Source of the DNA: Bacillota bacterium
GTDB lineage: Bacteria; Bacillota_A; Clostridia; Christensenellales; Aristaeellaceae
DNA length: 64,000 nucleotides
NCBI GenBank assembly: GCA_023421735.1
Contig: JAEZSP010000094.1
Coordinates: forward strand, 1 to 64,000
Reading direction: 5' to 3'
In this document: positions 8,609 to 17,200 of the stretch, one piece after another
Position numbering within the stretch: the stretch's first letter is position 1
Layout of the letters: every line of letters starts with the position of its first letter
Notes under the pieces: generated by a model
The model's input: only the letters and a program-made list of their open reading frames with translations
The model's database searches: none
What the model was told of the DNA's origin: nothing
Translations under genes and position numbers: made by a program

Positions 8609-9381
8609 TTAAAATTGCGGTATACGGGAAGGGCGGCATCGGGAAATCGACGACCGTCTCAAACCTATCCGCCGCGCTTGCGGACGCGGGCATGCGGGTG
8701 ATGCAGATCGGCTGCGACCCGAAGGCGGATTCGACCCTCTCCCTGCGCGGGGCACGGGACGTGAAGACGGTTCTCGACCTCGTGCGCGAGAAAAAGGATG
8801 CGTTCGCGCTGAGCGACATGGTGACGGTCGGTTACGGAGGCGTCGCGTGCGTGGAGGCGGGCGGGCCGACACCGGGACTGGGCTGCGCGGGTCGGGGGAT
8901 CATTGCCGCGCTCGACAAGCTGCGCGAAAAGGGCGCCTATGAGGCATATCGGCCGGACGTGGTGCTCTATGACGTATTGGGCGACGTGGTGTGCGGCGGA
9001 TTTACCATGCCCATGCGCCCCGGGTACGCCGAGCGCGTGTTTGTGGTGACGAGCGGTGAAAACATGGCGATCTATGCGGCTGCGAACATCGCCATGGCGA
9101 TCGAGGGCTTTGCGGGACGGGGCTATGCGGCGCTCGGCGGGCTGATCCTCAACCGCCGCAACGTGAAGGACGAGGGGCAAAAAGTCGAAACCCTCGCGCA
9201 GGACATCCATGCACCCGTGATCGGCGCGATCGACCGATCGGATTTGGTGCAGGCGGCGGAGGATTTGGGAAAGACAGTGGTGGAGGCATTCCCGCAGAGC
9301 GCGATGGCGACCCAATACCGCGCGCTCGCGGAAAAGATCATCGCCGCGTGCAGGGAGGACAGCGCATGCTCGAACGCGTGA
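8605..9381 (+). CDS. NifH-like nitrogenase iron protein homologue
   Basis: This ATP-hydrolysing electron donor of the NifH/BchL/CfbC superfamily has 258 residues. The P-loop GKGGIGKST is at residues 8-16 and GCDPKADST at 36-44. The two cysteines that hold the bridging [4Fe-4S] cluster of the homodimer are conserved: C94 in GLGCAGRG and C130 in DVVCGGF. R97, equivalent to the Arg that is ADP-ribosylated in NifH, is present. It should therefore be a working reductase component delivering electrons to the NifD/K-like pair encoded next. It is about 30 residues shorter than NifH. The ATG overlaps the hydE stop. No nifB, nifE or nifN genes accompany it, so dinitrogen fixation is not supported. Confidence 0.9.
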   Translation: MIKIAVYGKGGIGKSTTVSNLSAALADAGMRVMQIGCDPKADSTLSLRGARDVKTVLDLVREKKDAFALSDMVTVGYGGVACVEAGGPTPGLGCAGRGIIAALDKLREKGAYEAYRPDVVLYDVLGDVVCGGFTMPMRPGYAERVFVVTSGENMAIYAAANIAMAIEGFAGRGYAALGGLILNRRNVKDEGQKVETLAQDIHAPVIGAIDRSDLVQAAEDLGKTVVEAFPQSAMATQYRALAEKIIAACREDSACSNA

Positions 9382-10685
9382 CGGTGGACAAAAGCCCGGT
9401 GGAGGTGCGGATCGCGGACGCGGCGTATCCGGTGCCGTTCCGCCCGGGACTGGAATATGCCGCGCCGGCGCGCGGCACGTGGAACATCGCGCACACGGGG
9501 ATGCTGTTGCCCCAAGGACACGAAATCTTCGTCTGCGCGGCGGGCTGCCTGCGCGGGGTGGTTTTAACTGCCGCCGAGATGGGCGCTTCGGATCGGTTTT
9601 CGACCATCGAGGTGATGGAAAACAACGTGCTCGAAGGCGACATGGAGCGTTTGATCATCGACGGGGTCGCGGCCATCCTGTCCGGACTGCCCAAGCGCCC
9701 GAAGGCGGTTCTTCTGTACACGAGCTGCATCCACCACTTCATGAACTGCGACCTCCCGCTCGTGTACCGCGAACTCAGGCGCGCGCACCCGGACGTGGCG
9801 TTTACCGACTGCTACATGAACCCCATCATGCGAAAAAGCGGGCTGACGCCCGATCAGCTCATGCGCCGTCAGCTCTACAGCCTTCTGGAGACCCGGTCCG
9901 CGAGCCCGGAGAACGTGGCGATCATCGGGAACGACCTTGCGACCGACGAAACGAGCGAGCTGATGGCGCTTACGGGGTGGAATCACCGGGTCTTTGACAT
10001 CGCGCGCATGGACACGTACGCGCAGTATCAGATGATCGCGACCGCGTCCCTCTTTCTCACCACGTATCCCGCCGCGATTCCGGCGGGCGAAATGCTGGCG
10101 CAGCGGTTTGGGCGGCCGCACATCCACCTGCCCATGGCGTTTGGATATGAGGCGCTTCAGCAGACCATCGACCGACTGGCGGACGCGCTCGGGATGCCGC
10201 GCGTCGATCACGAAGCCGCACAGCAAGAGTGCGACGAGGTGCTCGGGGCGCTGGCCCGGCGGATACGGGCGGCAAAGATCGCCATCGACTACACCGCGGT
10301 GACCCGTCCGCTGGGGCTTGCACGGCTATTGGTCGAACACGGCATGCGGGTCGCGCGGGTCTACCTGGACGCCGTCGCACCCGAGGAAAAGCAGGATTTT
10401 TTCTGGCTGCGGGAAAACGCACCGGAAATCCTTTTACAGCCGACCGTCCACCCCATGATGCGCGTCCTGCCGCGAAACGAAGGGACGGACATCCTCGCCA
10501 TTGGTCAAAAGGCCGCGTATTTCACGGGCACAGACCGGTTTGTGAACATTGTCGAGGGCGGCGGGCACTGGGGATACGACGGCATCCGGCGGCTCACGGG
10601 GGAGATGGCGGACGCATGGGAGAATCCGAAGGATGCGAAATCGCTCATTCAAATCAAGGGATGGGGGTGCGGAAGCTGCGCATGA
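9366..10685 (+). CDS. NifD-like catalytic component of nitrogenase-like reductase
   Basis: This 439-residue protein belongs to the nitrogenase component 1/oxidoreductase superfamily. Cys residues likely to bind an Fe-S cluster are C57 and C61 (VCAAGCLRG) and C121 and C128 ([11 protein letters not shown]); by hand alignment C61 and C121 match NifD C88 and C154. The FeMo-co ligands are missing: Thr stands at the NifD C275 position and no His is seen at the H442 position, although GHWGYDGI resembles the H451 segment. The C-terminus ends with GWGCGSCA, an unusual Cys pair. It is shorter than NifD (about 490). ATG 9366 was chosen over GTG 9348 because GGGAGG lies at 9353-9358. It overlaps the NifH-like gene by 16 nt. 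Confidence 0.85.
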   Translation: MLERVTVDKSPVEVRIADAAYPVPFRPGLEYAAPARGTWNIAHTGMLLPQGHEIFVCAAGCLRGVVLTAAEMGASDRFSTIEVMENNVLEGDMERLIIDGVAAILSGLPKRPKAVLLYTSCIHHFMNCDLPLVYRELRRAHPDVAFTDCYMNPIMRKSGLTPDQLMRRQLYSLLETRSASPENVAIIGNDLATDETSELMALTGWNHRVFDIARMDTYAQYQMIATASLFLTTYPAAIPAGEMLAQRFGRPHIHLPMAFGYEALQQTIDRLADALGMPRVDHEAAQQECDEVLGALARRIRAAKIAIDYTAVTRPLGLARLLVEHGMRVARVYLDAVAPEEKQDFFWLRENAPEILLQPTVHPMMRVLPRNEGTDILAIGQKAAYFTGTDRFVNIVEGGGHWGYDGIRRLTGEMADAWENPKDAKSLIQIKGWGCGSCA

Positions 10686-11794
10686 AACAGACATCAAGAA
10701 TCATCTCGACGTATGCCTCGGACGTCTCGGGCGTGTGTTCCGCGCTATTCGAGTACGGGGGCATGACCATCATGCACGACGCATCGGGTTGCAATTCCAC
10801 CTACAATACGCACGACGAGCCGCGCTGGTACGACATGGACAGCATGGTGTTCGTCTCGGCGCTCACGGAGACGGACGCGATCCTCGGTGACGACGAAAAG
10901 CTGCTTTCGGACATCGAGGACGCGGCGCGCGAACTCCACCCGGCCTTTATCGCCATCGCGGGTTCCCCCATTCCGATGCTGATCGGCTGCGACCTCGAGG
11001 CCGTGGCGCGCCTTGCGCAAGCGCGCACGGGTATACCGGCGATGGGTTTTCCCACAAACGGGATGCATTCCTACCTCTCCGGGGCGGGCATGGCGTTTGC
11101 CGCGCTGGCGCAAAGATTTGCGGACAAAAGCGTCAGGCGCACACAAGTTCCCTCGGTCAACATCCTCGGCGCGACGCCGCTCGATTTCTCCGCGAACGGC
11201 TCCATCGACGATCTGCGCGCGTGGCTTGAGCAAAACGGGTTTGCAGTCGTCGGGCGTTGGGGCATGGGCGGCACGCTCGAGGACGTCCGCCGCGCGGGAG
11301 CGGCGCACGTCAATCTTGTCGTCTCGGCAGCCGGTCTCAGGGTGGCGCAGTTTTTGCAGGTGCAATTCGGGACGCCCTATGTGCTGGGCGCGCCGACCGG
11401 AGGCCCGGCGGGGGACGCGGTGTTACGCGCCCTGCATGGCGCACCCGCACAGGAAGTCGCCGCCGATGCGCATGCGCCGATCGCCGTCATCGCGGAGGCG
11501 GTGCGTGCGCGCGCGATCCTCACGGATCTCGGCAAGCCCGCCCGCGTCTTCTGTCCGCCGGACACCCCCGAAGAGGCACTTCCAAAGGGCGCGCAGCTTT
11601 TGACCGATGAGGCAAGCCTCATCGCGGCGCTCAAAGGCGTCGAGGTGCTCGCGGCCGACCCGCTCTACGAGCCCATCGCCCCGGCGGGCGCGCGGTTTGT
11701 GCGCATGCCGCACGAGGCATTCTCGGGGCGCATTTACCGCAACGAAATCATGAATCCGCTCAAAATCGACATCAAAACGGAGGCATTCGCATGA
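10682..11794 (+). CDS. NifK-like partner of nitrogenase-like reductase
   Basis: This 370-residue protein is the likely heterodimer partner of the NifD-like protein. HDASGCNSTYNTH near residue 32 corresponds to the P-cluster Cys segment of NifK (HGSQGC); C19 and C37 probably match NifK C70 and C95. The third NifK ligand, C153, appears replaced by Pro, with a cysteine (C103, in LIGCDLE) seven residues further on, so the cluster shared between subunits may differ from a P-cluster. Later Rossmann-like repeats carry NILGATPLD and GRWGMGG. It is much shorter than NifK (about 520) and closer to the dark-operative reductase and CfbD-like size class. The ATG overlaps the previous stop by 4 nt (ATGA). 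Confidence 0.82.
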   Translation: MKQTSRIISTYASDVSGVCSALFEYGGMTIMHDASGCNSTYNTHDEPRWYDMDSMVFVSALTETDAILGDDEKLLSDIEDAARELHPAFIAIAGSPIPMLIGCDLEAVARLAQARTGIPAMGFPTNGMHSYLSGAGMAFAALAQRFADKSVRRTQVPSVNILGATPLDFSANGSIDDLRAWLEQNGFAVVGRWGMGGTLEDVRRAGAAHVNLVVSAAGLRVAQFLQVQFGTPYVLGAPTGGPAGDAVLRALHGAPAQEVAADAHAPIAVIAEAVRARAILTDLGKPARVFCPPDTPEEALPKGAQLLTDEASLIAALKGVEVLAADPLYEPIAPAGARFVRMPHEAFSGRIYRNEIMNPLKIDIKTEAFA

Positions 11795-12888
11795 AAAAGA
11801 TCATATCGCTTCTCCTGGCTATTGCCCTTTTTGCGCTGGCTGTACCCGTGTCCCTCGCGGAGGGCGTGGACACCATCACCGTGGTGGATCACCTGGGAAA
11901 CACCGTCGTCGTACCCGCGAACATCGAGCGGATTATCGTGTGCAACATCTACCCGCTGCCCAGTGTGCTCTCCGTGTTCTTCGGTTCTGCGGACAAGATC
12001 GTCGGCATGGCGGAGGCCAGCATGACCGCCGCGCAGAATTCGCTCCTCTCGAAACTTTACCCCGAGATTCTGAATGCGAAGACCGACTTTCTCTCCGGAT
12101 CGGACGTGAACGTGGAGGAACTCCTGATGCTCGATCCTGACGTGGTGTTTTATTCCGCCTCCGAACCGGAGATCGGTGAAAAGCTGACGAACGCGGGCTT
12201 TGCGGCGGTTGCCATCTCGGTCAACAAGTGGGACTACGACTGCATCGAGACGCTCAACAACTGGATCGCGCTGCTCGACCAGATGTTCCCCGGCGACGAG
12301 CGCGCCGCAATCGTCGAAAGCTACTCGGATGAGATTTATGAGATGGTGCAGTCGCGCGTGGCGCATTTGACCGACGAGGAGCGCGCGCGGGCGTTTTTCC
12401 TGTTCAAGTACACGGATTCGACCATCGTGACCTCCGGCGACAACTTCTTTGGCGATTGGTGGGCCCAGGCGATTGGCGCGGTGAACGTCGCAAAGGAACT
12501 GCCCGGCGACAACGCGCAGGTCGTCAATCTCGAGCAGGTGTACACCTGGAATCCGGATCTGATCTTCATCACCAACTTTACCGCCGCGCAGCCGGACGAC
12601 CTTTACACAAACGCCATCGGCACATACGACTGGAGCGGGATTTCCGCCGTCGAAAACAGGCGCGTCTACAAGATGCCGCTTGGGATGTACCGGAGTTACA
12701 CGCCAGGCGTGGATACGCCCGTGACGCTCCTCTGGCTCGCGAAGACCGCCTATCCCGACCTGTTTTCCGACATCGACGTCACGCAATACGCGCAGGATTA
12801 CTACCAGACCGTGTTTGGCGTGACCCTGACGGGCGAGGAAGCCGAATCGATCTTCGCTCCGGTTTCGGACGCGGGCACGGGGTTCTGA
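11791..12888 (+). CDS. FecB/BtuF-type ABC substrate-binding protein
   Basis: This exported protein of 365 residues should capture the substrate for the FecCD-type permease encoded earlier in the operon. An N-terminal signal peptide (KKIISLLLAIALFALA) ends near VSLAEG. No lipobox cysteine is visible, unusual for a Gram-positive binding protein, which normally needs a lipid anchor. The mature part has the family pattern: ITVVDHLGNTVVVP, IERIIV, then LMLDPDVVF near residue 110 and a C-terminal helical lobe. Its position between the NifK-like gene and hydF ties transport to the reductase and maturases. The ATG overlaps the previous stop. Confidence 0.87.
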   Translation: MKKIISLLLAIALFALAVPVSLAEGVDTITVVDHLGNTVVVPANIERIIVCNIYPLPSVLSVFFGSADKIVGMAEASMTAAQNSLLSKLYPEILNAKTDFLSGSDVNVEELLMLDPDVVFYSASEPEIGEKLTNAGFAAVAISVNKWDYDCIETLNNWIALLDQMFPGDERAAIVESYSDEIYEMVQSRVAHLTDEERARAFFLFKYTDSTIVTSGDNFFGDWWAQAIGAVNVAKELPGDNAQVVNLEQVYTWNPDLIFITNFTAAQPDDLYTNAIGTYDWSGISAVENRRVYKMPLGMYRSYTPGVDTPVTLLWLAKTAYPDLFSDIDVTQYAQDYYQTVFGVTLTGEEAESIFAPVSDAGTGF

Positions 12889-14087
12889 TGGGCATGAACG
12901 ACACCCCGCGCGCCGAGCGGGTCCACATCGGTTTTTTCGGCAAGCGCAACGCGGGTAAGTCGAGCCTGGTGAACGCCGTCGCGGGGCAGGAAATCGCGCT
13001 GGTGTCGGACGTACTGGGAACGACCACCGATCCCGTCTTCAAATCGATGGAACTTTTGCCCCTCGGCCCCGTGGTGATCGTGGACACGCCCGGCATCGAC
13101 GACGCGGGCGCATTGGGCGAATTGCGCGTGAAGCGCACCCGGCGCGTGCTTAACACCATCGACATGGCGGTCCTGGTGGTGGACGCGCAGGTGGGACTAG
13201 CGCCCTGCGACCGGGAACTCGTCGCGCTCTTTCAGCAAAAAAGCGTACCCTACCTCGTCTGCTACAACAAATCGGACCTTGGTCATGGGGAGATTGCAGC
13301 GGACGGGCTGCCCGTGAGTGCAAAAACGGGCGAGAACATCCACGCACTCAAGGAGCGGCTTGCGCGCATGGCGCCGACGGGCGAGGAAAAGCTACGAATC
13401 GTGGGAGACATCCTATCGCCCGGCGATTTTGTGGTGCTCGTGACGCCGATCGACAAGGCGGCGCCGAAGGGCAGACTGATTTTACCGCAGCAGCAGACCA
13501 TCCGCGACATATTGGAAGCGGATGCGACCGCGATCGTCGTGAAAGAACATGAACTGCGCGACACGCTGGCCGGGCTATCCAAAAAGCCCTCCCTGGTGGT
13601 GACGGACAGCCAGGTCTTTGCAAAGGCGAACGCGGACACGCCGCCGGATGTACCCCTGACCTCGTTTTCAATCCTGATGGCACGCGTGAAAGGGCTGCTG
13701 GACGAGGCGGTTCAGGGCGTTGCGGCCATTGAAAAACTCCAAGACGGCGACCGGGTGCTGATCGCGGAAGGCTGCACCCATCACCGTCAGTGCGACGACA
13801 TCGGCTCGGTGAAAATCCCGCGGTGGCTGAAAAATCACACCGGCAAGGATCTTCTAATCGAGACATCCGCCGGAAAGGGATTTTCCGAAGATCTCACGCC
13901 TTACGCGCTCATCATCCACTGCGGCGGCTGTATGCTGACCGAGCGCGAAGTCCTGGCACGCGTGCGGGACGCGCGCGACCAGGGCGTGCCGATCACCAAC
14001 TACGGCGTGACGATCGCCTACATGCAGGGGATTTTGCGGCGCAGCCTAGCCGTGTTCCCCCATCTCCTGACCGAATTGGAGGGCTGA
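12888..14087 (+). CDS. hydF: [FeFe]-hydrogenase maturation GTPase HydF
   Basis: HydF is the GTPase scaffold on which the binuclear iron cluster is built and from which it is passed to apo-hydrogenase. This protein of 399 residues has the P-loop GKRNAGKSS (18-26), DTPGI (66-70) and NKSD (127-130). The C-terminal [4Fe-4S] site is complete: C296 and H298 in EGCTHHRQCDD, and H344, C345 and C348 in HCGGC. The start ATG at 12888 overlaps the previous stop as TGATG; a second ATG at 12894 is possible. HydF normally works with HydE and HydG. HydG is not in the window. Confidence 0.93.
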   Translation: MGMNDTPRAERVHIGFFGKRNAGKSSLVNAVAGQEIALVSDVLGTTTDPVFKSMELLPLGPVVIVDTPGIDDAGALGELRVKRTRRVLNTIDMAVLVVDAQVGLAPCDRELVALFQQKSVPYLVCYNKSDLGHGEIAADGLPVSAKTGENIHALKERLARMAPTGEEKLRIVGDILSPGDFVVLVTPIDKAAPKGRLILPQQQTIRDILEADATAIVVKEHELRDTLAGLSKKPSLVVTDSQVFAKANADTPPDVPLTSFSILMARVKGLLDEAVQGVAAIEKLQDGDRVLIAEGCTHHRQCDDIGSVKIPRWLKNHTGKDLLIETSAGKGFSEDLTPYALIIHCGGCMLTEREVLARVRDARDQGVPITNYGVTIAYMQGILRRSLAVFPHLLTELEG

Positions 14088-14090
14088 TTC

Positions 14091-15380
14091 ATGCGCACGG
14101 AACGCGACAGCATAGGCGAAATGAACCTGCCGGACGTCCCATGGGGCATCAACACGCAGCGTGCGCGCGAAAACTTCGAGCTCGGAAACGCGAAAGTGGA
14201 CATGGCGCTGGTGCGCGCGGTTGTGCTCGTGAAAAAGGCGGCGGCGCAGACGTATGTGAGCCTCGGCGTGAAGCCGGACGACTACCGGAGAATCATTGCC
14301 GCGTGCGACGACGTGCTCGAAGGGAAGCTCGACGACGCCTTTCCACTCGACGCATTGCAGGGCGGCGCGGGCACGTCGATCAACATGAATGTGAACGAGG
14401 TGCTCGCCCTGCGCGCGGGCGGCGTGCATCCGCTGGACGATGTGAATCGGGGGCAGTCGACCAACGACGTGATGCCCACCGCGCTGCGGATCGCGGCGAT
14501 CCAAATGCTGCGCGCATTGAGCGATTCCTGCGCGCAATTGCAGGAATCGCTGCAAAAGCGGGAAGCGGAATTCGGCACGGTCAAAAAACTCGGGCGCACG
14601 GAATTGATGGACGCGGTTGCGATCACGCTGGGCGATGAATTCGGCGCATACGCGCAGGCCATCGCGCGCGACCGCTGGCGGCTCTACAAAATGGAGGAGC
14701 GGTTGCGGCAGGTGAATCTGGGCGGCACGGCGGTGGGGCGATCGGACAACGCGTCGCGCAAGTACCGCTTTCAGGTGGTGGAAAACCTCCGGCAGCTGAC
14801 GCAGATGGGGCTGGCGCCGGCGGAGTACCCTATGGACATCACGCAGAACAACGACGTGTTTGTGGAAGCAAGCGGGCTTTTAAAGGCGCTGGCGGTAAAC
14901 CTGATGAAGATTGCAAACGACATACGGCTCATGGCCTCCGGCCCGCGCGGCGGCCTTGGGGAGCTGCGACTCAAGGCACTGCAGCAGGGATCGACCATCA
15001 TGCCTGGCAAGGTCAACCCCGTGATTCCCGAAATGATCATCCAATGCGCCATTCGAACGATCGCAAACGACACCGCCATCACCATGGCGGCTGCGCACGG
15101 CGAATTTGAGCTGAACGCCTTTTTCCCGCTGATTGCGGATTGCATTCTGGAATCTTTGCATCTGATGACCCGGGCAACGGACCTTTTCCGGGAAAAGTGC
15201 GTGGATGTGCTCGAAGCCGATGGGGATGCGTGCCGGAGACATCTCGACCGTTCGTTTGCGTTTGCGACCGCGTATGCGGATAAACTCGGGTACGACGCCG
15301 TCGCGCGGGTGATCAAGGAGGCGAAGACACCCGAAGAAGCGCGTGCGGTGCTCGACAGGCTTGAACGTGAGGGAAATTGA
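14091..15380 (+). CDS. aspA: Aspartate ammonia-lyase
   Basis: This cytoplasmic enzyme of the fumarase/aspartase superfamily (429 residues) converts L-aspartate to fumarate and ammonia. The superfamily signature GSTIMPGKVNP is present, as are GGAGTSINMN and the GQSTNDVMPTA segment. It starts 3 nt after hydF with GGAGGG upstream. Aspartase genes are often found with hydrogenase maturase genes, and ammonia is one possible nitrogen source for the dithiomethylamine bridge of the H-cluster. That link is inference here. A fumarase or argininosuccinate-lyase-like role is less likely given the context. It is the last gene before the operon terminator. Confidence 0.9.
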   Translation: MRTERDSIGEMNLPDVPWGINTQRARENFELGNAKVDMALVRAVVLVKKAAAQTYVSLGVKPDDYRRIIAACDDVLEGKLDDAFPLDALQGGAGTSINMNVNEVLALRAGGVHPLDDVNRGQSTNDVMPTALRIAAIQMLRALSDSCAQLQESLQKREAEFGTVKKLGRTELMDAVAITLGDEFGAYAQAIARDRWRLYKMEERLRQVNLGGTAVGRSDNASRKYRFQVVENLRQLTQMGLAPAEYPMDITQNNDVFVEASGLLKALAVNLMKIANDIRLMASGPRGGLGELRLKALQQGSTIMPGKVNPVIPEMIIQCAIRTIANDTAITMAAAHGEFELNAFFPLIADCILESLHLMTRATDLFREKCVDVLEADGDACRRHLDRSFAFATAYADKLGYDAVARVIKEAKTPEEARAVLDRLEREGN

Positions 15381-15394
15381 TTGACCTTTTATGC

Positions 15395-15424
15395 GGGACG
15401 CGCGGCTGGCGCATCCCCTTTTTT
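15395..15424 (+). terminator. Terminator of the hyd/nif-like operon
   Basis: GGGACGCGC (15395-15403) pairs with GCGCATCCC (15409-15417) with one G-U wobble and a 5-nt loop, followed by CTTTTTT. It closes the ten-gene operon. Confidence 0.85.
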
Positions 15425-15435
15425 GAATCCGAAAA

Positions 15436-15464
15436 TTGACTTTTTCAAGGCGCGATGATAGAAT
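15436..15464 (+). promoter_or_regulatory. Promoter of beta-lactamase-like gene, leaderless
   Basis: TTGACT (15436-15441), a 17-bp spacer and TAGAAT (15459-15464). The expected transcription start is at or within a base or two of the ATG at 15471, and no ribosome binding site precedes that ATG. The gene may be translated from a leaderless mRNA. Confidence 0.6.
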
Positions 15465-15470
15465 ACACAC

Positions 15471-16508
15471 ATGAATGAGATTGCAGAACTGTTGAAAAGT
15501 CGAATGGATTCGGGCATTGCGGACGGCGTATTTCCATCTGCCGTCGCGGCAGTTGGAAAAGGCGAGACGCTCCTCGCGCGGGCACATGTTGGCCATCTAT
15601 CAGAAGGGGACAAGCGCCCGGTGAACGTTGATACGCGCTACGACATGGCGTCGATCACGAAGATACTGGCGCCGACGATGCTCGCGCTGCGCGCCATTGA
15701 GCAGGGCGAACTGACCCTGCTCGATTCGATCGGTCGGTTTTTTGATGCGCCTGCGGACAAGCGGGATATTTCCGTTGAGCAGCTCATGACGCATACGAGC
15801 GGGATATCCCCCCACTTTGATCTACGCGAAGAGGCGCGGGACGCGGACGACGCGCTCGCCGCCATCCTGTGCCATCCGCTCGTGGGAACGCCGGGCGACA
15901 TGCCGCGCTACAGCTGCATGGGCTACATCATACTGGGAAAGATGCTCGAAAAGGTCTACGGCGAGCGGCTGGACATCGCCGCGCAGATGGAGGTCTTTGC
16001 GCCGCTTAGCATGGCGCACACATCGTATCGCCCCAAGGGCGACAACATCGCGGCCACGGAGATTGACCCGCAGACTGGACTGCCGCTTGTGGGCGTGGTG
16101 CACGACGAAAACGCGCGCTTTCTAGGCGGGGTATCCGCCAATGCGGGCGTTTTTTCGGACATCACGGACATGGCAAAGTACGCCGTGATGCTCGCACAAA
16201 TGGGCGGCGACTTCCTCTCCCCCGTGACGATGCGCGCGGCGATCCGAAACCGTACGCCCGTGGGCGACCAGCACCGGGGATTGGGCTTTCAATTGGGCGG
16301 TACGTGGGGTTGTTTTCTGGGCGCGCTGTTGCCGCAGGAGGCGTTTGGGCATACAGGCTTTACGGGAACGTCGATCGCGGTCGATCCCGAGACGGGCTTC
16401 TGGGCGGTGCTTTTGACAAACCGCGTGAATCCGAGCCGCGAACGCACCGGCATCCCGCGCTTCCGGCGCGCATTCCACAACGCGCTTTACGCGGCGGCCA
16501 TGCGATAA
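15471..16508 (+). CDS. Serine hydrolase, class C beta-lactamase family
   Basis: This protein of 345 residues belongs to the serine beta-lactamase/penicillin-binding-protein-like hydrolases, which also include esterases and peptidases. The catalytic SxxK is S61-I-T-K64. The second motif, usually YxN or YSN, is Y147-S-C149, so the Asn is replaced by Cys. A late HTG stands in the KTG position. No signal peptide is visible, so it is probably cytoplasmic; antibiotic resistance is unlikely and the substrate unknown. It has its own promoter directly at the start codon and no recognisable ribosome binding site. Confidence 0.85.
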   Translation: MNEIAELLKSRMDSGIADGVFPSAVAAVGKGETLLARAHVGHLSEGDKRPVNVDTRYDMASITKILAPTMLALRAIEQGELTLLDSIGRFFDAPADKRDISVEQLMTHTSGISPHFDLREEARDADDALAAILCHPLVGTPGDMPRYSCMGYIILGKMLEKVYGERLDIAAQMEVFAPLSMAHTSYRPKGDNIAATEIDPQTGLPLVGVVHDENARFLGGVSANAGVFSDITDMAKYAVMLAQMGGDFLSPVTMRAAIRNRTPVGDQHRGLGFQLGGTWGCFLGALLPQEAFGHTGFTGTSIAVDPETGFWAVLLTNRVNPSRERTGIPRFRRAFHNALYAAAMR

Positions 16509-16535
16509 CGGGACTCTAAAATCCGTTGCAATTTG

Positions 16536-16563
16536 TTGCATTTCGCGCTTGATCTGGTATCAT
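16536..16563 (+). promoter_or_regulatory. Promoter of DUF308 membrane protein gene
   Basis: TTGCAT (16536-16541), a 16-bp spacer and TATCAT (16558-16563). It supports the ATG at 16588 as start, because transcription would begin near 16570, downstream of the earlier TTG codon. Confidence 0.55.
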
Positions 16564-16587
16564 ATTGGCAGGAAGGGATGTGGAATC

Positions 16588-17100
16588 ATGCTCCGAAAAT
16601 TAAAATGGACGGCGGTCATCATTGCGGTGGCGTGCGTCATCTGCGGTCTCGTACTGATCTTCAACCCCGGAACGACGGCGCGCGCGGTGGTGCGCGTATT
16701 TGGCTGGCTGGCGCTGATTTCGGGCGGCGTTCACATCGCCCAGTACATGACGGACGGTAAGAGCCAGCGCGAGTTGACGCGGGGACTGGTGAATCTGCTG
16801 GCTGCGCTGATCCTCCTGACGCTCACGGGCAAGATCATCGCGCTTCTCTCCATCGCGCTGGGCATCTTCGTGCTCGTGGCGAGCTGGTTTGCGATGGGGC
16901 CTGCGCTGGATTCCAAAAAGCTCGGGCATCCCTACTGGTGGGTGTCGTTCTCAGCGGCACTGTTCGGCGCAGTCTTGGGGCTGATCATGATCTTTGCGCC
17001 CCTCGCAACGGCGTCCGCCATCGTGGTGCTCGCAGGCCTCGCGCTCCTGGCATACGGCATTGAGCAGCTTTGGACGATCTTCTTTGTGCTAAATACGTAG
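16588..17100 (+). CDS. DUF308/HdeD-family membrane protein
   Basis: This integral membrane protein of 170 residues has about six hydrophobic helices in three related pairs. The repeated GLVLIFNPGTTA and GLIMIFAPLATA stretches after helices are typical of DUF308 (HdeD-like) proteins. HdeD is linked to acid resistance in enterobacteria; a role here is unknown. The start at 16588 follows AGGAAGGGA and lies after the predicted transcription start, whereas the TTG at 16549 lies upstream of it. Confidence 0.8.
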   Translation: MLRKLKWTAVIIAVACVICGLVLIFNPGTTARAVVRVFGWLALISGGVHIAQYMTDGKSQRELTRGLVNLLAALILLTLTGKIIALLSIALGIFVLVASWFAMGPALDSKKLGHPYWWVSFSAALFGAVLGLIMIFAPLATASAIVVLAGLALLAYGIEQLWTIFFVLNT

Positions 17101-17132
17101 ATTCAACCATTTTGCGAAGTCCGAAAAATGTT

Positions 17133-17200
17133 CCCCCGCCGCCGTTGACAGGAGAATCCGGATGCGATAAAGTCGCATTGGACAACGGCGACGGGGGGTT
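17133..17200 (+). promoter_or_regulatory. Long inverted repeat that may insulate the radical SAM gene
   Basis: Arms at 17133-17147 and 17183-17197 pair at 14 of 15 positions and are followed by GTTTTT. The 5' arm carries the -35 box and the 3' arm the ribosome binding site of the downstream gene. Transcripts entering from the DUF308 gene could fold, terminate and hide the ribosome binding site. Transcripts from the internal promoter would start after the 5' arm and escape. Confidence 0.5.
17145..17173 (+). promoter_or_regulatory. Promoter of radical SAM gene
   Basis: TTGACA (17145-17150), a 17-bp spacer and TAAAGT (17168-17173). Transcription would begin near 17180, about 26 nt before the start codon. 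Confidence 0.6.

Noticed and set aside
8605..11794. A true dinitrogen-fixing nitrogenase
   Set aside because: The FeMo-co ligands are missing, both subunits are too short, and no nifB, nifE or nifN is present.
15471..16508. Antibiotic-resistance beta-lactamase
   Set aside because: There is no signal peptide and the second motif is YSC instead of YxN; a general hydrolase is more likely.
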